This document shows, in pieces, positions 1-6,043 of a stretch of 6,043 bases of DNA. This DNA is from an uncultured Bacteroidales bacterium (GTDB lineage: Bacteria > Bacteroidota > Bacteroidia > Bacteroidales > UBA932), in the NCBI GenBank assembly GCA_946062035.1, contig CAMGTS010000084.1:1-6043 (forward strand). Direction: 5' to 3'. The notes beneath the pieces were generated by a model. The model was not told where the DNA came from. It made no database searches and saw only the letters and a list, made by a program, of their open reading frames with translations. The position numbers and the translations under genes were made by a program. Every line of letters begins with the position of its first letter. Within the stretch, counting starts at the first letter, position 1.

Positions 1-1164
1 TATATCGGAGTTAACGACAGAAGAACCGCTCTTTTTGAGAACAACTGGCCGATACCACACGGAGTGTCGTACAACTCATATCTTATAAAAGACGAAAAGA
101 ACGTACTCATAGATACGGTTGAATACGGTTCGGATGCGGACTTTTTCAAGAAAATAGAGAAAGAGACCAACGGAGAGCCGCTTCACTATTTGGTGGTCAA
201 CCACATGGAACCTGATCACAGCGGGATGATTCCGGCTGTACTTGCTAAGTATCCTGAGTTGAAAATCATAGGCAACGAGCAGACTTTCGGATTGTTGCAG
301 AAATACTACGGTGTTGAAAGAGAACGTTTTCTGAGCGTAAAGGACGGCGAGGAACTTTCCGTCGGAAAAACCACTTTGAAATTCGTGTTTATCCCGTGGG
401 TGCATTGGCCGGAAACAATGGTGACCTATGCCGTCGAGGAGCAGGTACTTTTCACATGCGACGCTTTCGGAGGCTATGGAACTCTTGATGGAGGCATATT
501 CGACAGCGACTACGATTTGGAAGAAATCTTCCTGCCTGAGATGAGACGGTACTATGCGAATATTGTCTCAAAATGGAGCATGATGGTATGCAAGGCGATA
601 GCCAAACTTGCCGGAACGACAGTTAAAGTCATCGCTCCGTCTCACGGGGTTGTATGGAAAGAGAATCCTGAAAAGGTCATCAGACTATATGCAGACTGGG
701 CTTCGTTCAAATCTGAAGAAGGCGTAGTCATCGCTTATGCAAGTATGTATGGCAATACTGAAAACCTTGCTGACACACTCGGAGCAAAACTTGCCGCCGC
801 AGGAATAAGGAATATACGGACATACGATGTTTCCAAGACAAATGTATCCTACATTCTCTCTGATATCCAGAGATTCAAGGGGATAATACTCGGAAGCTGC
901 GCATATAACGGAGTCATGCACCCTATGATGGAACATCTGTGCAACGAAATTTCTATCATGTGCCCTAAGAACAAGATTTTCGGAGTATTCGGAACAAGCG
1001 GATGGAACGCAGCCGGCGCAAAGTCCATTGCTAAATTCTTGGAGGAGGGCAAGCAGACTATGGTCGAACCTAAGGTAGAGGCGTTCGGAGCGCCGACTGA
1101 AGAGAAGATATCCGCTACCGCTGACGAATTCGTTAAAAATTTTGTCGAATCGCTTAAAGCATAA
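1..1164 (+). CDS. fprA: Class A flavodiiron protein (O2/NO reductase), 5'-truncated by window edge
   Basis: Soluble cytoplasmic diiron flavoprotein that reduces O2 to water and/or NO to N2O with electrons normally delivered by rubredoxin; it serves oxygen and nitrosative defence in anaerobes. The reading frame is open from base 1. The GTG at 64 is internal, because residues upstream of it (Y-I-G-V-N-D-R-R, then N-W-P-I-P) are the conserved family N-terminus. Counting from base 1, the metallo-beta-lactamase-like domain has H68-x-E70-x-D72-H73, H135, D154 and H215. These sit at a constant offset of 11 from the H79/E81/D83/H84/H146/D165/H226 set I recall for Desulfovibrio gigas ROO, so all diiron ligands are present and about 11 residues are missing. 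A flavodoxin domain follows from about residue 240, with FMN phosphate loop S-M-Y-G-N-T near 248-253 and a G-T-S-G-W segment later. There is no C-terminal rubredoxin or flavin reductase domain, hence class A. The stop lies 4 bp before the thioesterase start. Family call is very secure; O2 versus NO preference cannot be read here. Confidence 0.96.
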   Translation, partial: YIGVNDRRTALFENNWPIPHGVSYNSYLIKDEKNVLIDTVEYGSDADFFKKIEKETNGEPLHYLVVNHMEPDHSGMIPAVLAKYPELKIIGNEQTFGLLQKYYGVERERFLSVKDGEELSVGKTTLKFVFIPWVHWPETMVTYAVEEQVLFTCDAFGGYGTLDGGIFDSDYDLEEIFLPEMRRYYANIVSKWSMMVCKAIAKLAGTTVKVIAPSHGVVWKENPEKVIRLYADWASFKSEEGVVIAYASMYGNTENLADTLGAKLAAAGIRNIRTYDVSKTNVSYILSDIQRFKGIILGSCAYNGVMHPMMEHLCNEISIMCPKNKIFGVFGTSGWNAAGAKSIAKFLEEGKQTMVEPKVEAFGAPTEEKISATADEFVKNFVESLKA

Positions 1165-1168
1165 GACT

Positions 1169-1555
1169 ATGTCGGAAGAGATAAGGATTGGGTTGAAGAA
1201 CAGAGCCGAAAGACTTGTTACAGAGGAATGTACAGCTGCCGCATTCGGCACGGGGGCTTTGGGGGTCTTTTCAACCCCGGCAATGGTGTCTATGATGGAG
1301 GAAGCTGCGTTTCTTCTTTTGAAAAACGCCCCGATAAATGAGGACAGCGTAGGTACGGGTCTGGACATCAAGCACACACGAGCCTGTCTGCCCGGAGCTA
1401 AGGTTTATGCTGAGGCAGAAGTATGTGAAGTTGACGGAAGAAAGGTCACCTTCAAAGTGACCGCATACGACGAACAGGGCGAAATCGGGAGCGGAATCCA
1501 CACAAGGTTCATAATCGATCCCGAAAGATTCATGGCGAAGCTTAGGAAACAGTAA
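1169..1555 (+). CDS. Hotdog-fold acyl-CoA thioesterase, fluoroacetyl-CoA thioesterase (FlK)-like
   Basis: A 128-residue single-domain protein, probably cytoplasmic, that would hydrolyse a small acyl-CoA thioester; the physiological substrate is unknown. The ATG at 1169 is preferred. An in-frame TTG at 1142 would add nine residues but lies inside the flavodiiron gene and encodes nothing family-like. No good Shine-Dalgarno is visible at either. The FlK-type pattern is clear: S-T-P-A-M-V at 35-40, M-M-E-E at 42-45, the long hydrophobic helix, then S-V-G-T-G-L-D-I-K-H-T at 60-70. T36, E44 and H69 match the Thr42/Glu50/His76 catalytic set of Streptomyces FlK in spacing (8 and 25 residues, versus 8 and 26). 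The C-terminal half alternates short strands (K-V-T-F-K-V-T at about 91-97) as in the hotdog sheet. Fluoroacetate specificity should not be inferred: most relatives in anaerobes are uncharacterised. It follows the flavodiiron gene by 4 bp, so cotranscription is likely. Confidence 0.86.
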   Translation: MSEEIRIGLKNRAERLVTEECTAAAFGTGALGVFSTPAMVSMMEEAAFLLLKNAPINEDSVGTGLDIKHTRACLPGAKVYAEAEVCEVDGRKVTFKVTAYDEQGEIGSGIHTRFIIDPERFMAKLRKQ

Positions 1556-1578
1556 TTAACAGATTTTCAGAGAATAAA

Positions 1579-2679
1579 TTGGCATCTACAAAGTCATACA
1601 GAATGAGGTTCGGGGCTGTAAAAGGCTTTTTCCGCGATTTCAAGGCGGCTGCGCTGCATTTTGCCCGCTCCATAGCGGAACTGTTTGTTGATGTCAGGAA
1701 CTTCCTTACAGAGGACATCTGGAACATCAATGTCCAGAGTATCAGCAAGGCAAGGAAATCATTCTATAACACTCTGAAAGTAGTCATTTTGGCTGTCAAG
1801 GACATTGCCAAGGTGCGGCTTGGCCTCTACTCTATCTCGCTGACATTCTTTACAATGCTGGCGCTTGTTCCGTTTTTGGCTGTAATGTTCTTTGTAACAG
1901 GAGGTTTCGGGCTTGAAAATCATTTGGAGTATGTACTGCTCCACTCTTTCGAGGCCATTGACGAAAACATACTTCAGGGAATAATAACAAGTGCGAACAA
2001 CATCGTCGCAAGCGGCAGGAAAGGAATATTCGGAGCGATAAGTTTCTTCGCTTTCATCTGGACGATCATCTGGCTGATCATGAACATAGAGCGTTCCTTC
2101 AATGTAATATGGGATGTAGAGAGGTCCCGTTCGATCGGTAAACGTTTTCTTTACTACTTCGGCTTCCTGTTAGTCGCGCCGTTTATGATTATACTGTTCC
2201 TCTCGGTCAGTGTGTTTTTCAATAACGCACTCGGCAACTACGGAGTAAAAATATGGCACTTCGAGACAATCAGCGCATTCGTCCAATGGATCAGTTACTA
2301 TATCGTGTGCGTACTTGCTTTCACAGTCGTCAACAAATACATCCCGAACACCGCCGTAAAATGGAAGGCATCGCTAAGAGCCTCAATAATAACAGCTTTC
2401 GCCTTTGTGCTTCTGCAATTTCTATATACCGGAACACAGTTGGTAGTAACAAGACTTAATGCGGTTTACGGAGCTTTCGCCGCAATTCCGCTGTTCCTGA
2501 TCTGGCTCAACATCAGTTGGACCATAATACTCATCGGAGCGGAAATAGCTCACGCTCTACAGAATATACACGAACAAGAGGAGACAGTCCCGGCGCTTAC
2601 CGCCGTTACAGACAAAACTCTGATAAAAATGGATAAAAAGACGGATAATCCTATGGAATCCGAAAAGAAACTAAAATGA
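1579..2679 (+). CDS. YihY/BrkB (UPF0761) family inner-membrane protein
   Basis: Polytopic membrane protein of the family once labelled ribonuclease BN; that RNase assignment was wrong and the molecular role is unresolved. With the TTG at 1579 it is 366 residues. About 80 soluble, basic N-terminal residues precede roughly six hydrophobic segments near residues 84-107, 150-170, 190-214, 232-252, 268-290 and 298-325. Family marks visible are L-T-F-F-T-M-L-A-L-V-P at 88-98, N-x-x-Y-I-P-N-T at 252-258, and the C-terminal block N-A-V-Y-G-A-F-A-A-I-P (294-304), W-L (309-310) and G-A-E (320-322). A charged cytoplasmic-looking tail of about 40 residues follows. The start is uncertain: TTG 1579 has only a weak AGAG about 5 bases upstream, and ATG at 1603 would remove eight residues. 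The frame is open back to a stop at 1543, so no better start lies upstream. The stop codon overlaps the hydG start (ATGA), suggesting translational coupling. It is longer than the roughly 290-residue E. coli YihY because of both terminal extensions. Confidence 0.88.
   Translation: MASTKSYRMRFGAVKGFFRDFKAAALHFARSIAELFVDVRNFLTEDIWNINVQSISKARKSFYNTLKVVILAVKDIAKVRLGLYSISLTFFTMLALVPFLAVMFFVTGGFGLENHLEYVLLHSFEAIDENILQGIITSANNIVASGRKGIFGAISFFAFIWTIIWLIMNIERSFNVIWDVERSRSIGKRFLYYFGFLLVAPFMIILFLSVSVFFNNALGNYGVKIWHFETISAFVQWISYYIVCVLAFTVVNKYIPNTAVKWKASLRASIITAFAFVLLQFLYTGTQLVVTRLNAVYGAFAAIPLFLIWLNISWTIILIGAEIAHALQNIHEQEETVPALTAVTDKTLIKMDKKTDNPMESEKKLK
2676..2679 (+). other. ATGA start/stop overlap between YihY-family gene and hydG
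   Basis: The hydG ATG (2676-2678) shares bases with the TGA stop (2677-2679) of the membrane-protein gene. Such 4-bp overlaps usually mean one transcript and translational coupling by re-initiation. The sequence just upstream is A-rich (GAAAAGAAAC) rather than a clear Shine-Dalgarno, which fits coupling. Confidence 0.7.
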
Positions 2680-4109
2680 AACAACTTGGAATAGAATTAG
2701 ATAGAACAATCAGCAAAGGTGGCGCTGACTTTATTGACGAGGAGAGAATAGAGAATCTCCTCCGTACTACCTGTGAAGACAAAGTCAGATACAGGGAAAT
2801 TTTCGATAAATCCCTGAGCAAAACCCCATTGACCTTAGAAGAGACCGCCCAGCTCCTGTCAATCAAGTCCCCTGAGGGGAAAGAAGAACTTTACGAAGCG
2901 GCAAGAAGGGTCAAGAGAGAGATCTACGGCAACAGAATAGTAATTTTCGCACCTCTCTACATCGGCAATTACTGCGTAAACAACTGTGCATACTGCGGCT
3001 TTAAGAAAAGCGCTAAAAACACTATAAGAAAGACTCTTACAAAAGATGAGCTTATAAATGAAGTCGTAGCTTTGGAGGATAACGGGCAGAAGCGCCTGAT
3101 TCTCGTTTTCGGAGAATCTCCTATATATACCCCGGAGTTCATAGCGGACTGCACACGTTCAGTCTACGCTGTCAAAAGTAAAAACGGCGCTATAAGAAGA
3201 TGTAATATAAACGCGGCTCCGTTAGACATCAAAGGATATAAAACTGTAAAAGAGGCGGGAATAGGAACTTACCAGATTTTTCAGGAGACATATCACAGAG
3301 CCACTTATGCAAAATATCACCCTGCCGACACAATCAAGGGGGATTACGACTGGAGGCTTGACGGTTTGGATAGAGCTTTCGAGGCCGGGATTGACGACCT
3401 TGGCATCGGAGCACTTATCGGCCTGTACGACTGGAGATTCGAAACGTTAGGACTTGTATCGCATGCGATACACCTTAAGGAGAGATTCGGTGTCGGGCCT
3501 CACACAATAAGTTTTCCAAGAATCCGCCCCGCACAGGACATGAACCTGAGCCTGCCATACGAGACAAATGATGAGGAGTTCAAGCAACTGGTCGCCACTC
3601 TCAGACTTGCGGTCCCTTATACCGGTATGATATTGACCGCAAGAGAGCCGGAAGAGTTAAGAAACGAAGTCATAAAATTCGGAATCTCACAGATTGACGC
3701 AGGAACCCGTCTTGAGATAGGAGGTTACGAAAAGCCTAAAGGTTCTGAACAGAAACTAAGTGAGGAACAGTTTATGGTCGGTGATACCAGAGGGCTTGAC
3801 GAAACAGTAAAATGGCTTATGACCCAGGACTTTATACCAAGCTTCTGCACATCATGCTATAGAGCCGGAAGGACCGGAGAGCATTTTATGGAGTTCGCTA
3901 TTCCGGGCTTTATCCAGAAATTCTGCACGCCGAACGCACTTCTGACATTGTCGGAGTATTTGGAAGATTATGCGGAACCGGAAACCAAGAAAACAGGTTA
4001 CGCATTGATAGAAAGAGAGTTAGGCAAAATAGAAGAGGGGGGTTACAAAAATACTATCATAGAAAGAATCAATAAAATCAAAAACGGGGAGAGAGATTTG
4101 AGATTTTAA
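2676..4109 (+). CDS. hydG: [FeFe]-hydrogenase H-cluster maturase HydG (radical SAM tyrosine lyase)
   Basis: HydG splits tyrosine into p-cresol and dehydroglycine, then makes CO and cyanide on an auxiliary iron-sulfur cluster, supplying the Fe(CO)2CN synthon for the H-cluster of [FeFe] hydrogenase. It works with HydE and HydF, neither of which is in this window. The 477-residue protein is full length for the family. The radical SAM motif CX3CX2C is C100/C104/C107, within Y-C-V-N-N-C-A-Y-C-G-F. The C-terminal auxiliary-cluster motif is exactly CX2CX22C (C391, C394, C417), which separates HydG from its paralogue ThiH. Other family blocks are E-I-Y-G-N-R-I-V-I-F-A-P-L-Y at 82-95, Q-E-T-Y-H-R at 203-208, G-P-H-T-I-S at 274-279, V-P-Y-T-G-M-I-L at 313-320 and the ending N-G-E-R-D-L. 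A histidine for the dangler iron is expected near 263-266 (S-H-A-I-H), but I could not align it exactly. The ATG overlaps the upstream stop by 4 bp. The gene looks intact and functional. Confidence 0.96.
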   Translation: MKQLGIELDRTISKGGADFIDEERIENLLRTTCEDKVRYREIFDKSLSKTPLTLEETAQLLSIKSPEGKEELYEAARRVKREIYGNRIVIFAPLYIGNYCVNNCAYCGFKKSAKNTIRKTLTKDELINEVVALEDNGQKRLILVFGESPIYTPEFIADCTRSVYAVKSKNGAIRRCNINAAPLDIKGYKTVKEAGIGTYQIFQETYHRATYAKYHPADTIKGDYDWRLDGLDRAFEAGIDDLGIGALIGLYDWRFETLGLVSHAIHLKERFGVGPHTISFPRIRPAQDMNLSLPYETNDEEFKQLVATLRLAVPYTGMILTAREPEELRNEVIKFGISQIDAGTRLEIGGYEKPKGSEQKLSEEQFMVGDTRGLDETVKWLMTQDFIPSFCTSCYRAGRTGEHFMEFAIPGFIQKFCTPNALLTLSEYLEDYAEPETKKTGYALIERELGKIEEGGYKNTIIERINKIKNGERDLRF

Positions 4110-4123
4110 AGAAAGATTTAACT

Positions 4124-4129
4124 GAGGAG
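4124..4129 (+). promoter_or_regulatory. Shine-Dalgarno sequence for the RSH gene
   Basis: GAGGAG lies 5 bases before the ATG at 4135, inside the 25-bp gap after hydG. It is the only strong purine-rich ribosome binding site in the window; the other starts have weak A-rich or no match, as is common in Bacteroidota. It supports ATG 4135 as the start and suggests the RSH can be translated independently of hydG. Confidence 0.6.
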
Positions 4130-4134
4130 AGAAG

Positions 4135-6043
4135 ATGGCTGATTTTACGAAAGAAGATAACGAACTTATACAGAGGGAGTTTGAGTCATTAAGACTTGCC
4201 GCTCTGAAACGCTGCGCCAACCAGGAGGAATACGAAGGGGTAATCAAGGCTTTCGAGTTCGCCAACAAAGCGCACAAGGGAGTGCGCAGACGTTCAGGAG
4301 AACCATATATACTCCACCCTATCGATGTGGCGAAGATTGTTGTTCAGGAAATAGGATTAGGTTATAAGTCTATCGTTACCGCACTGCTGCACGATGTCGT
4401 TGAGGATACTGAATACACCGTAGATGATATCAGCAGGTTATTCGGCCCGAAAATAGCGTCACTTGTAGACGGGCTGACCAAAATGAAATCCACGATGGAT
4501 TCCAAGAACATAGGCAAGACTGAAGAACAGGAAAAATCCATTCAGGCGGAAAACTTCAAAAGAATCCTTCTGACCCTTAACGATGATGTCAGGGTTATCC
4601 TGATCAAGTTGGCTGACCGTCTGCACAATCTCAGGACAATCGCGTCTATGCCTGAGCGCAAACAAGACAAGATACTTAGCGAGACAATGTATATTTTCAT
4701 CCCTCTCGCTCACAGGCTTGGCTTGTACAGCATCAAATCTGAAATGGAGAATATCTGGCTGAAATACCGTCAGCCTGAGCAGTATAACGAAATATGCAGA
4801 AAACTTGCTGAAGTGACGGAAAAGAAAGGGGCTGCCATAGACAGTTTCATCGCCCCTATCTCCAAACTCCTTGAGTCGGCAAGGTTCAAATTCACGATAA
4901 CCAAGCGTATCAAGACCCCTTACTCTATCTGGAACAAGATGCAGACAAAGGGAATCCCTTTTGAGGAGATATACGATTTGTTTGCGGTAAGAATCGTTTT
5001 CACTCCGAAGAAAGGAAGTTCCGAAAGAAAGCAGTGTTGGGAGATCTACTCATTGATTTCGGAAGATTTCCTCTCGAACACAGACCGCATCAGGGATTGG
5101 GTAAGTACGCCTAAGTCAAATGGTTACGAAGCCCTGCACTGTACCCTGATGAACCCTCGGGGAGGTTGGGTGGAAGTGCAGATCAGGACTGTGAGAATGG
5201 ATGTCATCGCTGAAAAAGGCTTGGCCGCCCACTGGAATTACAAAGGGGAAAAAATCGCAAGCAACCAGACTCAGGAAAACGAGCTTGATAACTGGCTCAA
5301 CATGGTCAGGGAGGTACTTGAGAATCCTGACGCCAATGCGTTGGAATTTCTTGACAGATTCCATACGGGATTGTTATCCAAGGAGATATATGTATTTACT
5401 CCAAAGGGTGAAAGCAAGAGAATGCAAAAGGGAGCGACAGTTCTTGATTTCGCCTACGCCATCCACTCGGAAATCGGCAATAAGGCTATCGCCGCAAAAG
5501 TCAACATGAAGCTTGTCCCGCTTTCCTATACGCTTCACAACGGAGACTTGGTGGAGATTATTTCCGCAGATTCGCAACGCCCTCAAAGAGAGTGGCTTGA
5601 TTTTGTAAAAACGGCTAAGGCAAGGAATCTCATCATGGATTCCATCAAGGAGAATATAGATTCCATCAAGCTCGGACAGGAGAAATTGGAGCGAGAGCTT
5701 ACCAAATTGGGAGTCAAATCAAGCAAGAGGGTACTTACCAAACTTATCGCAGAGTTCAAACTCAACAACAAGGACGAACTTTACAGTAAAATCGGAGCGG
5801 AAATCATCGACCACCCAAACCTTGACAACACCCCCAAAAAGAACAAGGAGAATAAATTAGTAAACTACTGGAACCTGCAACAAAAAGCCGCCCAGAAAGA
5901 AACGGAGAAAACCCCTGCGGATTCCGAGGCGACCGCCAGCGTCAGGGTGATGAAGCTCACCATGCCGCTTGAGGGCTGGACGGTCAGCCAGATGACCAAC
6001 CTGCTGCGGATGCCCTACAGCAGGCAGAAGCTGGTGAGCCACA
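4135..6043 (+). CDS. Bifunctional (p)ppGpp synthetase/hydrolase, RelA/SpoT homologue, 3'-truncated by window edge
   Basis: Long RSH protein that makes and degrades the alarmone (p)ppGpp in the stringent response. The frame is open from ATG 4135 to the window end (636 codons visible; long RSHs are usually about 700-750 residues). The hydrolase HD domain is intact: H47, Y58-I-L-H61-P, H86-D87-V-V-E90-D91 and L159-A-D161-R-L-H164-N. The synthetase domain follows: R258-x-K260-x-x-Y263-S264, D281-L-F-A-V-R286, T325-P-K-S-N-G-Y331-E-A-L-H335 and E347-V-Q-I-R-T, then A-A-H-W-N-Y-K at 364-370. Both catalytic sites look active, so I favour a bifunctional enzyme. The TGS domain spans about 416-477 (Y-V-F-T-P-K-G to N-G-D-L-V-E-I). 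A helical region runs to about 580, ending in N-Y-W. The CC/zinc-finger and ACT regulatory domains are not seen. From about codon 583 the composition and peptide cease to look like this family (see the separate entry), so the true C-terminus is unknown. It starts 25 bp after hydG. Confidence 0.95.
   Translation, partial: MADFTKEDNELIQREFESLRLAALKRCANQEEYEGVIKAFEFANKAHKGVRRRSGEPYILHPIDVAKIVVQEIGLGYKSIVTALLHDVVEDTEYTVDDISRLFGPKIASLVDGLTKMKSTMDSKNIGKTEEQEKSIQAENFKRILLTLNDDVRVILIKLADRLHNLRTIASMPERKQDKILSETMYIFIPLAHRLGLYSIKSEMENIWLKYRQPEQYNEICRKLAEVTEKKGAAIDSFIAPISKLLESARFKFTITKRIKTPYSIWNKMQTKGIPFEEIYDLFAVRIVFTPKKGSSERKQCWEIYSLISEDFLSNTDRIRDWVSTPKSNGYEALHCTLMNPRGGWVEVQIRTVRMDVIAEKGLAAHWNYKGEKIASNQTQENELDNWLNMVREVLENPDANALEFLDRFHTGLLSKEIYVFTPKGESKRMQKGATVLDFAYAIHSEIGNKAIAAKVNMKLVPLSYTLHNGDLVEIISADSQRPQREWLDFVKTAKARNLIMDSIKENIDSIKLGQEKLERELTKLGVKSSKRVLTKLIAEFKLNNKDELYSKIGAEIIDHPNLDNTPKKNKENKLVNYWNLQQKAAQKETEKTPADSEATASVRVMKLTMPLEGWTVSQMTNLLRMPYSRQKLVSH
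5884..6043 (+). other. GC-rich, non-RSH tail: probable junction with foreign DNA (chimera or insertion)
   Basis: By hand count, 5701-5880 has 74 G/C of 180 (41%), while 5911-6043 has 85 of 133 (64%). In the RSH frame, 36 of the 37 codons from 5932 to 6042 end in G or C, unlike the mixed third positions upstream. The peptide after the N-Y-W-N-L-Q segment (K-E-T-E-K-T-P-A-D-S-E-A-T, then L-T-M-P-L-E-G-W-T-V and N-L-L-R-M-P) does not resemble the zinc-finger approach expected in an RSH. From memory it faintly recalls a M-P-L-E-G-F-T stretch in small virulence-related proteins of Firmicutes mobile elements; that is a weak, unverified resemblance. The breakpoint would lie about 5880-5930. The alternative is an unusual GC-rich linker native to this RSH. 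Confidence 0.5.

Noticed and set aside
64..1164. Taking the GTG at 64 as the start of the flavodiiron gene
   Set aside because: Conserved family residues continue upstream to base 1 in the same frame, and the metal ligands align with an 11-residue offset, so the start lies before the window.
685..1377. Long minus-strand open frame across the flavodiiron and thioesterase genes (230 codons)
   Set aside because: It is antisense to two well-supported genes and its translation shows no recognisable domain; it is a shadow frame.
1444..1462. Inverted repeat GGTCAC / GTGACC with a 7-base loop
   Set aside because: It lies inside the thioesterase coding region, encodes a repeated K-V-T strand pattern, and has no U-tract; most likely incidental.
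1579..2679. Ribonuclease BN annotation for the YihY-family protein
   Set aside because: That name came from a historical misassignment; the protein is a polytopic membrane protein without nuclease motifs.
2868..2880. Short perfect hairpin TCCCC-TGA-GGGGA
   Set aside because: The 5-bp stem is within hydG, has no following T-run and codes a normal S-P-E-G segment; not a terminator.
2676..4109. ThiH (thiamine tyrosine lyase) as an alternative to HydG
   Set aside because: The exact CX2CX22C C-terminal cluster motif and about 477-residue length are HydG features; there are no thiamine genes nearby.
5201..5509. Plus-strand 102-codon frame inside the RSH gene
   Set aside because: It is in a different frame from the RSH, which carries clear synthetase and TGS motifs there; basic low-information translation marks it as a shadow.
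5857..6042. Minus-strand 61-codon frame over the GC-rich tail
   Set aside because: GC-rich DNA leaves long antisense frames open; the translation is His/Gly/Leu-rich with no recognisable motif, and the plus frame has the stronger third-position G/C bias.

Overview
The window is a block of five protein genes, all on the + strand and almost without gaps. It probably comes from an anaerobic Bacteroidota/Bacteroidales-type genome. The grounds are the RelA/SpoT homologue, whose post-TGS helical region ending in an N-Y-W segment is of Bacteroidales type as I remember it, weak Shine-Dalgarno sequences at most starts, moderate GC (about 41% where I counted) and the pairing of a flavodiiron protein with an [FeFe]-hydrogenase maturase. 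The taxonomic call is an inference, not a database result.

Layout: (1) 1-1164, a class A flavodiiron protein (FprA/ROO type), cut by the left edge and missing about 11 N-terminal residues. (2) 1169-1555, a small hotdog-fold thioesterase of the fluoroacetyl-CoA thioesterase (FlK)-like family. (3) 1579-2679, a YihY/BrkB-family polytopic membrane protein. (4) 2676-4109, HydG, the radical SAM tyrosine lyase that builds the CO/CN-bearing iron synthon of the [FeFe]-hydrogenase H-cluster; it overlaps the previous gene by 4 bp. (5) 4135 to the right edge, a bifunctional-looking (p)ppGpp synthetase/hydrolase (RSH), cut by the window end. Spacers are 4, 23, -4 and 25 bp, so one transcript is plausible. 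No terminator or RNA gene is visible, and no gap exceeds 300 bases.

How they fit: FprA reduces O2 (or NO) using electrons from rubredoxin, and HydG makes an O2-sensitive cofactor for a hydrogenase encoded elsewhere. Together they mark a fermentative, H2-metabolising anaerobe with oxygen defence. The thioesterase, YihY-family protein and RSH look like housekeeping or stress genes carried in the same run; no functional link to hydrogenase assembly is shown by the sequence.

The strongest anomaly is the last ~130-150 bases. While the RSH reading frame stays open, GC rises from about 41% (5701-5880) to about 64% (5911-6043), third codon positions become almost all G/C, and the peptide stops resembling an RSH. 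This looks like a junction with foreign DNA, either an assembly chimera or a real insertion. Otherwise I see recognisable families and no clear undescribed system.
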